NCBI GenBank assembly: GCA_027596945.1
Contig: JADGJH010000688.1
Location: 1 to 15,283, forward strand
Direction of reading: 5' to 3'
Origin: Physocladia obscura
Taxonomy: Eukaryota; Chytridiomycota; Chytridiomycetes; Chytridiales; Chytriomycetaceae
Length of the DNA stretch: 15,283 bases
Under the pieces are notes generated by a model that saw only the letters and a program-made list of their open reading frames with translations, searched no databases and was not told where the DNA came from. Position 1 is the first letter of the stretch, and each line of letters starts with the position of its first letter. The position numbers were made by a program, and so were the translations under genes. Shown piece after piece: positions 7,194 to 15,283 of the stretch.

Positions 7194-10100
7194 ATGGATG
7201 ATACAGTTCCTATAACGATTCCTCTGCCTCCGCAAGTCGAACTGCACGAACTATATCAAGTTTTATTTCCAGCCGTCTCATTCGTCGCGTTCTTTTCTCT
7301 TTTTATCTCGACGATATTTCAGATTTATTACTTTGCGAAATGGCAAAAGACTTCTGTATCGGGACGTAAAAGTCAAAGCTCAAGAACAACGACTCGCACA
7401 ATTGCATCCTCCAGAGTTCTGAACGATGAAGAAGCTACAAATGAAGAAACACCACTGTTATTTCAGACTTCTGCTATAACACGTTACTCCAGTGGCACAG
7501 AAATCGATCCTGACCTTGACTTGTTCTTAAATACCCCAAGTGGGACAGTCTTCTTAATCAGATGGATTCCCGTTTTTTGCTTCTTTTGCATAACACTTGC
7601 TGTGCTAATCAAATACCGATTTATGATTGTTAATGCTATTCCTCAAGTTGGTTATAATAGTTACGCTTCATATACATTGTGGATCATATCAGTTGTAGGT
7701 GTTAACTTCTTTCAATTAACTTTTTAACCTTTTAGGATCAGTTTTTAGCCTGGATGATTTCCGTATTATCCGCAATTGTTCAAGATTTAGCTGGACCAAG
7801 CTCACTACTGAGTACCTCTGTTTTCGCGTTTGTACTTGTCTTTGTCGTCTTCTTTGATGATTATACTACTGGAAATGAATCTTTGAAGTACTGGCTCAAG
7901 ATCATTGACTTTTTTCAGATAGTTTCGTCAGGTTGTTTGCTTGTAGTCAACATCCTGCGACGGAGTGCAGAAACTCGCAAAAAGCTTGAAATTCTTGAAA
8001 AAGAAAAATTGGAGTCAAAAGTAAGTTGTCCTTTTCTTTCCAAACAAATTGTAATTAAATTGTTTATATTTCACTCAAGACGACGCTTGAAATTCACTCA
8101 AATTTTTTCTCTTATTTAACATTTTCATGGATAACTCCGTTGGTACATGTAGCATCCAAAAATACTCTGCGGGCCTCTGATGTTTGGAAACTTCCAAGCT
8201 GTGATTTAACTGGAAACATTTTATCACGATATTATGAAGTGAAGAACGGCAAAAAGGTGAAAACAGTGACTGTCCTCCGTTTGGGTGAAAAAGGACGGAA
8301 TATGTATTGGGCTCTTGGGAAAAGCATCTTCAAGTATTCAGGTACTCAGATACTGATTGCATCACTCACAGTTTTTCTGCAATTTTCAGGACCATAGTAA
8401 GATATTTTTAACTTGTTCTGTTTTTCGTACATTTTTTTGTTTATTTTTTTTTTAATTAATAATTAGTTTCATAAATTTGATTCTCAAAGCATTTGATTCA
8501 ATGCCCTCAAATCCGAGTCCAACTGTTCTTCTGTTACCATTGACTTACTCTCTTTGTTACTTCCTTGGTGCATTTATTACAGCTTTGCTACATGGCCAAC
8601 AATTTTTTATTGGTAGGCGTGGAAGCTCTCATGCAAGATCAATTCTAATTTCAGAAATTTACGCCAAGAGTTTGCGTCGTGTTGTCGCAAACAATCAAAC
8701 TCAAATTGAGATTTCTGACGAAAGCAGTACAGAAAATGAAAATGCGTCTACGGTATTACTCAAAATCACTATTCAATTTCGTTAAGTCAAATTTCAAAAT
8801 ATATTAGGGGAAAATTATATCGTTGCTGTCAGTCGACGTTGAAAAAATTAGAGAGTATCTTTCTTACGTCTACAACATTTTTTTGTACTTTCCTGTGTCG
8901 CTGGCGGTCAGTATATTTTCTTTGGCTAGCATTATGGGAGTGATTCCAACTATTTGCGGAATATCGGTGATGATCTTCATGGGCCCAATGAGCTACAAAG
9001 CCGGAACCTGGCTCAAACAATCGCAAGAACGCTTGTCCAAAGCAACAGACAAAAGAATCAATGGGACAAATGAAATTCTTAATGGCATGCGAGTTTTGAA
9101 ATGTGAGAGGAATTTTTTTTAAAATTTTTTTGAAACTTTGTTTGATTCTTTTATTTTATTTTATTTTTTACAATCGATTTCAGATCTGTCTTGGGAAAAA
9201 AATATTGCGACATCAATTGGACTACTCCGAGAAATTGAATTGAATGAACTATTTTATTTATCGATTTACCAACTTCTCTTCAGCTTGATTTCTTTATCTT
9301 CTGGTATTCTAGTATCTTTTATTATTTTTTCAGCACATGTTGTGCTATCAAAAAGTGGCACACTTGAACCCGCAACGGCTTTTACGGGATTATATTTAGT
9401 CCAGCAGTTCATGGATATTCTTTCGCGACTTCCGAACGATTTCATGTTTCTATTTCAAGCCAAAGTTGCAATGGAACGAATTGTGAAATTTTTGAATGAG
9501 CCTGAAGTTGAAGGATATACCAGTTCCGATGAAACAGCACCAGTTACAAGTGACGAACCACAAATTAGTTTTGTTGAAGCTTCGTTCGCATACCACACAA
9601 CAACAGACATATTGTTACCACAAACAAATACAGTTCTCCATAACTTGACTATCAATTTTAAAATCAAAGGGCTGAATGTCATATGTGGATGCACAGGATC
9701 AGGAAAAACAAGTCTTTGTCTCGCTTTGCTTGGCGAACTTAAATGCATCTCTGGAAAAATCCACACCATCACCGATAAATCGCAAGAACCTCAAAAAATT
9801 GCTTACGCTGCGCAGTTGCCTTGGCTTCTGAATGCAACAATACGCGAAAATATTCTTATTGGAAGTGTGTATAATGCCGATCGATACAATCGCGTTCTTT
9901 TTGCCAGTGCACTCACAAAAGACCTATCCCAGCTTGAGTTTGGAGACGCAACAGAAATTGGCGAAAAGGGTGTGACAGTTAGTGGAGGTCAAAAAGCGCG
10001 AATTTCGCTTGCTCGTGCGCTATACAGCGATGCGAGTCTTGTGGTTTTAGATGACCCTTTATCCGCAGTGGATGCACCGACGGCGAGGCACTTATTGGTT

Positions 10101-12838
10101 CACGCAATCAATGGGCCGTTACTGAAAAATAAAACTGTGGTTCTTGTCACTCACGCTGTATCTCTTGTTTTACCAACTGCTGACTTTGTTGTATTCTTGG
10201 AGGGTGGAGAAGTGTTGGCGATGGGAACTCCAATGGAAATTGCAATGCATCCGAAGGTTCATGACGTTAATGAAACCACATTCGGAGAGAAAGACACGCC
10301 AAGATGTAAAAATCAAAAGATCGTGCCGTCTTCATTTAATACATCTCAAAAGCCGTTGAATATATCCGCTGAAAACCAGCTGGTCCAGAATGAAAAAATT
10401 GCTTCGGGAACTGTGAGTTTTGGGGTGTACATCGCATATTTTAAAGCTGCTGGTGGACTCATTTTTATTATCCTGCTTCTCGCTTCGTTTTTGTTAACAA
10501 TTGTCGCGCAATTTGGGAATGATCTTTGGCTAAAAAAATGGTCTGAAGCTGGTCAGCATAAAAATATCAGATCAAATTTGACATATTTCAACGAAAAAAT
10601 CAATATTGAATCAACGTTTTCATTGACACCAACACCGTGGACCAATTCAATTGTGCGCGCTATTGTTGATATAAAAGCACTCAAAACTAATCCCTCAAGT
10701 TTCAATCAGCAAAACGCAGACCTAGGCGCCACATACTACATTAAAATTTGTTAAGTTTCATTAAAAATAAAAATAAAAACAAAGGACAATACTAAATAAA
10801 CTCATTTAGATGGCCTTTTTGGACTTGGGATTATTCTTGCTACAAGTTTCAATATCTTTGTATCGTCATTTTACTCTGTAAAAGCTTCGAAAATCATCCA
10901 TGAAAATTTGTTGCACGCCATTCTCAATGCACCTATGAGGTAAAGCAACAAGTACATTTTTTATTATTTCGAACTAATAGAAAAGCTTAGATTCTTTGAT
11001 GTGACGCCGATAGGCCGTATTCTGAACAGATTTTCGAAAGATATCAGCGTCATTGATCAAGGTGTCATGTTTTCAATGAGATTTTTTCTGCATCGCGTTC
11101 TGGTTGGTATTACTGTAATTTGTGTCATAGCAAGCGGATCAGTATATTTTTTGTTGGCAGCTTTTCCGATAGGTATTGAAAAAAGAAAAGCAAGACAATT
11201 ATGATAATAATTGCATATTTGATTTACTAAAGGATTGGTTTCACTACATATCGGAAAAATGTATTTGAACACGTCTCGCGAGCTGAAACGTCTTGAATCT
11301 GTTTCGCGTTCTCCAATTTATAATCAATTTTCGGAAACCTTGAACGGAGTTGCAACTATTCGGGCATACCAGCAATGTGACAACTTTCTTGCTCAAAACA
11401 ATGAAAAAGTTGACCAAAACCATCGCTTTTTTTACACGCTCTGGGCTGCAAATCGCTGGCTGTGCATTCGAACCGACATAATTAGCGCGACGGTTGTCCT
11501 TTTATCGGGAGTAACTGTAGTACTTGGACATGAATATATTTCACGCGGATGGGCAGGAATAATTCTGCTCTATGCTGGAAAATTTAGTGACGCAATCGTA
11601 TGGGTTGTGCGAATGCATGCTGAAATGGAAATGTCATTGGATTCAGTAGAAAGATGCGTGGAGTACACTCAAATTGAACAAGAACCTGCAAAAATAAACT
11701 TAGGCAACAGACCGTCTTCGAGTGTATTTATTATTACTTATCACTATTATCATTATTTTTTCATTTCTATTTCTGAGTTTTCATTAAAACAACAGTGGCC
11801 ATCTGAAGGAAACGTTGAAGTGAAAAATCTTTCAATCAAATACGCACCAGACCAACCAAGCGTTTTAAAGAACTTAAATTTTTATGTCAAAGGAGGCGAA
11901 AAAATTGGTGTTGTTGGCAGAACCGGTGCCGGAAAATCAACTCTTTCTCTTGCATTCTTCAGAATTATCCCTTTTCATGAAGGAACAATTTTAATTGATG
12001 GAATTGATATTAGTAGTTTGGGAATCCACGATTTGAGATCCAGGCTCACGATCATCCCTCAAGAACCTGTTTTGTTTGCAGGTAATTAATTGAGAAAGAT
12101 AAATCCAAATTTCACTACAAAGTAAATTTAAAAAATAAAAAAAAGGTACCATCCGGTCCAATTTAAATCCTTTTGACGAATACAATGACGAAGAGCTTTG
12201 GGATGCTTTAAAAGCCACACACGTTCTTGAGTCTTTCCAAAACACCAGGAAGTCAGTTACATCATCAAACGGCAGTATTCAGTCAGATTTGAATCAGCAG
12301 CCCCCAGTATTCACTTTGGACACTATCGTAACCGAAAATGGAAACAATTTTTCGCAAGGTCAGAAGCAATTGCTTTGCATGGCCAGAGCTTTGCTTAGGC
12401 GAGTTAAAATATCATTTTACTTCATTTATTTATTTTCATTTGTATTTAAATAGGAAATCCCAAGTCATCATTTTGGATGAAGCAACCGCGTCGATTGACG
12501 GGTTAACTGACTCACGCATTCAAACTACAATCAGAGAAAGATTGTGGAATCGCACAATTTTTTGTATTGCTCATCGATTGAAAAACGTTTCCGATTTGTA
12601 AACTATTTTTTCTTTCTTTTTTTCCCTCAAAACTGAAAACAATAGTGACAAAATTCTGGTTTTGAATAACGGACACGTCGCCGAGTTTGGCTCACCATAT
12701 GAATTACTTACACTGGACAGAAATCCGCACAAACAACACTCGCCATTGATTACTGGACAATTCAAAAAAATGTGTGAGGAAACAGGGGAATTCGAAGTCA
12801 TTGAAAAAATCATTCTTAATTCAAATTATAACGCATGA
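7194..12838 (+). CDS. Full-length ABCC (MRP-type) ABC transporter with TMD0, 13 exons
   Basis: Exons 7194-7698, 7749-8020, 8080-8396, 8467-8752, 8808-9102, 9184-10749, 10810-10939, 10991-11172, 11233-11723, 11796-12081, 12146-12398, 12454-12597 and 12646-12838 give 1639 residues. Layout: an N-terminal TMD0 (helices ~24-47, 119-140, 160-180, 190-204, 222-237), linker, TMD1 (~345-660), NBD1, TMD2 (~980-1320), NBD2. NBD1 has GCTGSGKT (727-734), Q769, VSGGQ (824-828), LVVLDD (844-849, Asp at the catalytic Glu site, usual in ABCC) and H882. NBD2 has GRTGAGKS (1389-1396), Q1437, FSQGQ (1512-1516), IILDE (1533-1537) and H1568. ABCC pumps move glutathione conjugates and organic anions across vacuolar or plasma membranes; the substrate here cannot be read. 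Intron 1 could also be 7692-7736, changing four residues. Intron 11 is GC-AG. MRP1 is 1531 residues. Confidence 0.93.
11724..11795 (+). other. Stop-free 72-nt intron before NBD2
   Basis: The intron starts GTATTT and ends CAACAG. Removing it joins ...RPSSS to WPSEGNVE, the normal ABCC entry into NBD2. Its length is 24 codons with no in-frame stop, so an unspliced transcript would still be translatable with an extra hydrophobic and Tyr-rich insert. Confidence 0.7.
12399..12453 (+). other. GC-AG intron inside NBD2 of the ABC transporter
   Basis: The exon must end CTT AG at 12398 and resume with G at 12454 to give ALLR-KSQVIILDEA, the conserved stretch between the signature and Walker B. The intron therefore starts GCGAGT and ends AAATAG. 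The nearest GT, at 12403, would shift the frame and hit TGA within eight codons. GC-AG introns with an AG|GC(A/G)AGT context are a known minor U2-type class. Confidence 0.75.
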
Positions 12839-13260
12839 GGCAATTTTAATAACACGGAATTATAGGAGACCCCTCAAAGAAATGAAATCAGCCCAAAACA
12901 GAGAAACAAAACAAAAGACAAACAAATACATAACAATTAATTTCTATACTAATTGCGAATTTTTTTTTTTTTTTTTTTGTGTTTTTTTTTTTTTTTTTTT
13001 AGTAAAGATTGAGAGGTTGCTGTAGACAAGAGTGAGAGAGAAAAAAAACGATGAAAATATGAGAGAAATATGCTGCAATTCTGCCTAGAATCAACAGCAT
13101 GACAGCAACAATAGACAAAAACAAGATTTTGTGTGAGAGAAGCAAGAAAGAGAACCAAAAAATAGGGAAAAAAAGGCTGAAATATAAAGGGGTCCAGAAC
13201 CGCTTTCTCTATAAATGATTTCATTTTTTTTTTTCAGGTTTTTTTTTCTTTTTTTTCGCT
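12839..13260. other. Convergent spacer between ABC transporter and BTG/Tob genes
   Basis: These 422 bp separate two genes that end towards each other. No gene is supported. The stretch is homopolymer-rich: the T19-GTG-T19 tract, purine-rich AGAGAG segments at 13030-13070 and 13130-13180 on the plus strand, and further T-runs at 13225-13258. No canonical AATAAA was found in the plus orientation for the transporter. Confidence 0.5.
12960..13000. repeat. T19-GTG-T19 mirror-symmetric homopolymer tract
   Basis: Positions 12960-12978 are 19 T, 12979-12981 GTG, 12982-13000 again 19 T (A19-CAC-A19 on the minus strand). It sits 121 bp past the transporter stop, between convergent genes. Exact run lengths may be affected by sequencing. 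Confidence 0.8.
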
Positions 13261-14736
13261 TCAAAAAATTGTTGTGGTCTCAGAGTTAATAACGACTTGT
13301 GGGTTGTTATTTCTTGGTCTATACGCACGACTGCGCGACATCGGCTTTCCTCCAAAAGATGCGGCAGTTGGGTTCAAACCTGAATTGGCAGAAAAGGACG
13401 GAGCAGCTGGGTTGAGACCAGGAATTGTAGCAGAAATTATAGACGGAGATTGAGCCGGATACTTTTTCCCATAATTACTGTTATTGTTGTTGTTGTTGTT
13501 GCTGTTGACACTTCTTGATTTACGAGTTTGTGGCGGGTAAAATCCAGAAGATCCAGAACGAGAAAGGGAAAGTGGTTGCGGCTGTGGTGGTGAAAGGTAT
13601 ACCGCGGTATTGGTAGCAAGAAGAGTACCAGACGGAAAAGAAGGGGAACTGGGTACAGAATAGAAGTTTGAATTATACATTTTATACTGTGAGATTGAGC
13701 GAGCCATGTGAGCCATGTCTTGCAGCTCAGATTGTTTCTGCTGGAGCTTGAGTAATTTCATCTGCTCTTTTGACAGTTGAGGGGGAGACGGAGGAAGAAA
13801 CGGAGGACTAAGTATTTTTGATGGTGAAGTTTTAGGGCTTAGAAGGGGTAGGGCAGAGCTGAAGTCATTGACCCAAATATCCATCACAGGCCCATTATCG
13901 CCAATTCTCAAGGATACACAGCCGGGATCAATCCAAAAAGTTAAAGTAGGAGGGAATAAAGAACCTAATTAAATTTTATTTTTTAGAAGGTGGCTTGATG
14001 AAATTTTTTTATCCGGCCAGAAGGCGGCACTAGTCTTTACCAAAGTTGTCGATTTGAGCATCAGAAGCAGCATCTGCCAGTACTGGATCCGGTTTTGAGT
14101 CATAAATGGCAAGCGAGCGGTACCCACTGCCTTTTGCGGGACTGAATAAAAATTTTAAAAAAAAACAGGAAATTATGGCAAGGTCTTATTTGGGGAGATA
14201 AAAAAAAAAAAAGGACGCTTTGAGACTTACAAGTCGGGATACCAATGACCACGCAACCGTTCAAGCATGCGGCGTTCGAACGCGTCGTGGAATGCACGCA
14301 GCCTCGATGGGTGCAGTGGCGGGGTGGAGTGAGGCGAGACTTGTGTGGCGACCAGGCGTACGAGACTGGCCGGGCTGATGCTGAAGCTGACGTTGGCGCT
14401 CGAGTGAGAGGCGACGTTGATCGCATTAGAGCTGTTGCCGTTGGCATTTGCATTGGCATTCGCATTGGTGGTGTTTGTGTTTGTGTTCGTGTTTGTGCTT
14501 GGCCAGCCTGCACTCGACGCGGCGCTGTTTCGCCGCGCGTCAAAGCTGGTAACTGACGACGCCACTGACGCTGTCCGCACCAGTAGCGGCAAGCTCCCTT
14601 CAGCCGCCTCGTCGCTGCTGCTGCTGCTGCTGCTACTGCTGTGGCTGTTGGCGCTGGTCGTTACATTCTCGCTTTCGCTGTCCGTGCCCGCCATTACTTG
14701 CGTCATGAACCTTGACAATGCTTTGATCTCGTCCAT
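13261..14736 (-). CDS. tob: BTG/Tob family anti-proliferative protein with PAM2 motifs, three exons
   Basis: Exons 14736-14231, 14141-14041 and 13964-13261 (introns 89 and 76 nt) give 436 residues. BTG/Tob proteins bridge the Caf1 deadenylase of CCR4-NOT to mRNPs and promote mRNA decay. The BTG domain is recognisable in parts: helix 1 MDEIKALSRFMTQVM (1-15), box A AFERRMLERLRGHWYPD (152-168), KGSGYRSL (172-179), DPVLADAA (187-194), and box B PPTLTFWIDPGCVSLRIGDN (207-226). A ~120-residue Ser-, Thr/Asn- and Ala/Asn-rich insertion separates helix 1 from box A. The tail has Pro-rich segments, a Gln/Leu helix (265-290), poly-Asn (358-364) and two PAM2-like LNPxAxSF motifs at 386-393 and 399-406, as in metazoan Tob, which binds PABP through PAM2. 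The start at 14736 was chosen because BTG domains begin M-x-EI; an in-frame ATG at 14868 would add 44 unconserved residues. Confidence 0.88.
14425..14496 (-). repeat. Coding hexanucleotide repeats: (Asn-Thr)n then (Asn-Ala)n in the Tob-like gene
   Basis: Residues 81-104 alternate Asn-Thr, then Asn-Ala, from an imperfect AAC/ACN-type and AAT/GCN-type 6-bp repeat. It lies in the insertion inside the BTG domain. Synonymous variation between units shows it is not a recent pure expansion. Confidence 0.7.
14614..14640 (-). repeat. Poly-Ser (AGC)n tract in the Tob-like gene
   Basis: Nine consecutive Ser (33-41), mostly AGC, form a CAG/CTG-family trinucleotide run. It is followed by an acidic DEAAEG segment, a casein kinase 2-like context. 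A second low-complexity tract, poly-Asn from AAC codons, lies at 13480-13500 in exon 3. Confidence 0.75.
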
Positions 14737-15014
14737 ATTGTGGATGTGATATGAGGTTTGAAGAGTTTTGAAGAAATGAATGATTTTGCTGAAGGAAAAT
14801 GAAAAAAAAATGACAAAAAAGGTAACCCTTTGCTGATGTATTGAAATTATAGCGTAACAGTTTTTCATTTCAAAAGTATTCTTTCAACGTTTCTAACATG
14901 CGGAGGAAAATAACTCACAGCTTTTAAATTATTAAAGTCACTTTTTTAAAATATTTCCATTTTAGAAAATATCCGAATCAGATTTTCACATTCAGCGAAT
15001 ACAATTATTATTAT

Positions 15015-15020
15015 TTTATT
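15015..15020 (-). terminator. AATAAA poly(A) signal overlapping the stop of the polyQ gene
   Basis: Read on the minus strand, the sequence is TAATAAA. The stop TAA (15021-15019) shares its last two bases with AATAAA (15020-15015). This resembles the arrangement at the egh-like gene. Confidence 0.4.
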
Positions 15021-15283
15021 ACAATGATTCAAGCTTTGCTTGTAGCGCTAACATCATTGCTTGCAATTGATTCATTTGTTCTTTCAGTTTTCGTGTCTCT
15101 TCTTCTTTATCTACTACTTCAGCAGATAACACAGTCGTTACAGGAGCAGGTGTACCTGTATTTGGCTGCACAATTTGCTGCTGCTGCTGTTGCTCCTGCT
15201 GCTGTTGCTGTTGCTGATGATCCGCCGGCAAATCATTTGACCGCACCTCGGCAGCCGCACTTTGCTTATCAAGCGCTTCATGG
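15019..15283 (-). CDS. C-terminal fragment of a polyglutamine / coiled-coil protein
   Basis: The minus-strand frame is open from the right window edge to TAA 15021-15019, giving 88 residues with no start inside the window. Order: a short acidic/Ala segment, a glutamine tract of seven plus six Q interrupted by one Glu (CAG/CAA mixed), a Pro/Thr/Val linker, then a C-terminal heptad-patterned helix (DKEEETRKLKEQMNQLQAMM and onward to the end) that reads as a short leucine-zipper-like coiled coil. The coiled coil at the extreme C-terminus suggests oligomerisation. The family cannot be named from this piece. It lies upstream of and on the same strand as the Tob-like gene, 282 bp apart. Confidence 0.6.
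   Translation of the reverse strand, partial: HEALDKQSAAAEVRSNDLPADHQQQQQQQEQQQQQQIVQPNTGTPAPVTTVLSAEVVDKEEETRKLKEQMNQLQAMMLALQAKLESL

Noticed and set aside
8342..8389. A possible 48-nt 3n intron (GTACTC...TTTTCAG) within transporter exon 3
   Set aside because: Removing it would delete the first helix of TMD1 (ILIASLTVFLQFSG), which ABCC proteins need. The sequence is hydrophobic coding DNA.
12774..13224. ORFs on both strands across the T-tract spacer
   Set aside because: Their composition is poly-Phe/poly-Lys from homopolymers, and the plus-strand one overlaps the in-frame transporter C-terminus. There is no family signal.
14245..14749. Long plus-strand ORFs antisense to Tob exon 1, 103 and 110 residues, one Leu-rich
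   Set aside because: They are mirror frames of GC-rich, low-complexity coding DNA (poly-Ser read as poly-Leu). The minus-strand BTG motifs and matching splice sites explain the region.
14737..14868. An upstream in-frame ATG at 14868 as the Tob start
   Set aside because: The extra 44 residues are unconserved and Phe/Ser-rich, and the stretch contains a possible 5' UTR intron ending CTTCAG. BTG domains start at M-x-EI, which is at 14736.
1..15283. Search for CRISPR arrays, operons, phage genes, rRNA and tRNA genes
   Set aside because: Nothing in the window supports any of them. The spliceosomal introns and poly(A) signals mark it as eukaryotic nuclear DNA.

Overview
This is nuclear DNA from a eukaryote. 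The genes are intron-rich and separated by AT-rich, homopolymer-laden spacers. I could place 24 introns, 45-89 nt long, with loose GT donors and TAG/CAG/AAG acceptors. TAA, TAG and TGA all serve as stops, so the code is standard. The gene mix is a RIT1 tRNA ribosyltransferase, an egghead-type GT2 enzyme, a Shewanella-like phosphatase, a BTG/Tob protein, and Harbinger- and Ty3-type transposon pieces. Together with the tiny introns this suggests an early-diverging fungus or related opisthokont protist. That placement is an inference, not a certainty.

Layout. 1-337 (-) is the N-terminus of a PIF/Harbinger-like transposase running off the left edge, with a cluster of short GATTTTC-type motifs just upstream. 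338-2133 is AT-rich and gene-poor, and holds a decayed Ty3/Gypsy integrase fragment. 2134-3900 (-) is a five-exon egghead-like glycosyltransferase. 4204-6026 (-) is six-exon RIT1. It diverges from the two-exon secreted SLP phosphatase at 6057-7067 (+) with only 30 bp between start codons. 7194-12838 (+) is a 13-exon full-length ABCC/MRP-type transporter of 1639 residues. 13261-14736 (-) is a three-exon BTG/Tob protein. 15019-15283 (-) is the C-terminal end of a polyglutamine/coiled-coil protein cut by the right edge.

All exon chains were assembled by hand. Each keeps frame exactly: 514, 498, 321, 1639 and 436 residues. The choices rest on family motifs running across the junctions.

The genes look like unrelated housekeeping functions: glycolipid/glycan synthesis, initiator tRNA marking, secretory-pathway phosphatase, membrane export, and mRNA deadenylation control. 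I see no operon-like or defence-like system. The points most worth a second look are two tandem PAM2 motifs and a large low-complexity insertion in the Tob protein, a GC-AG intron in the ABC transporter, two stop-free 3n introns (one splitting the RIT1 P-loop), the 30-bp divergent start region, and stop codons fused to poly(A) signals.
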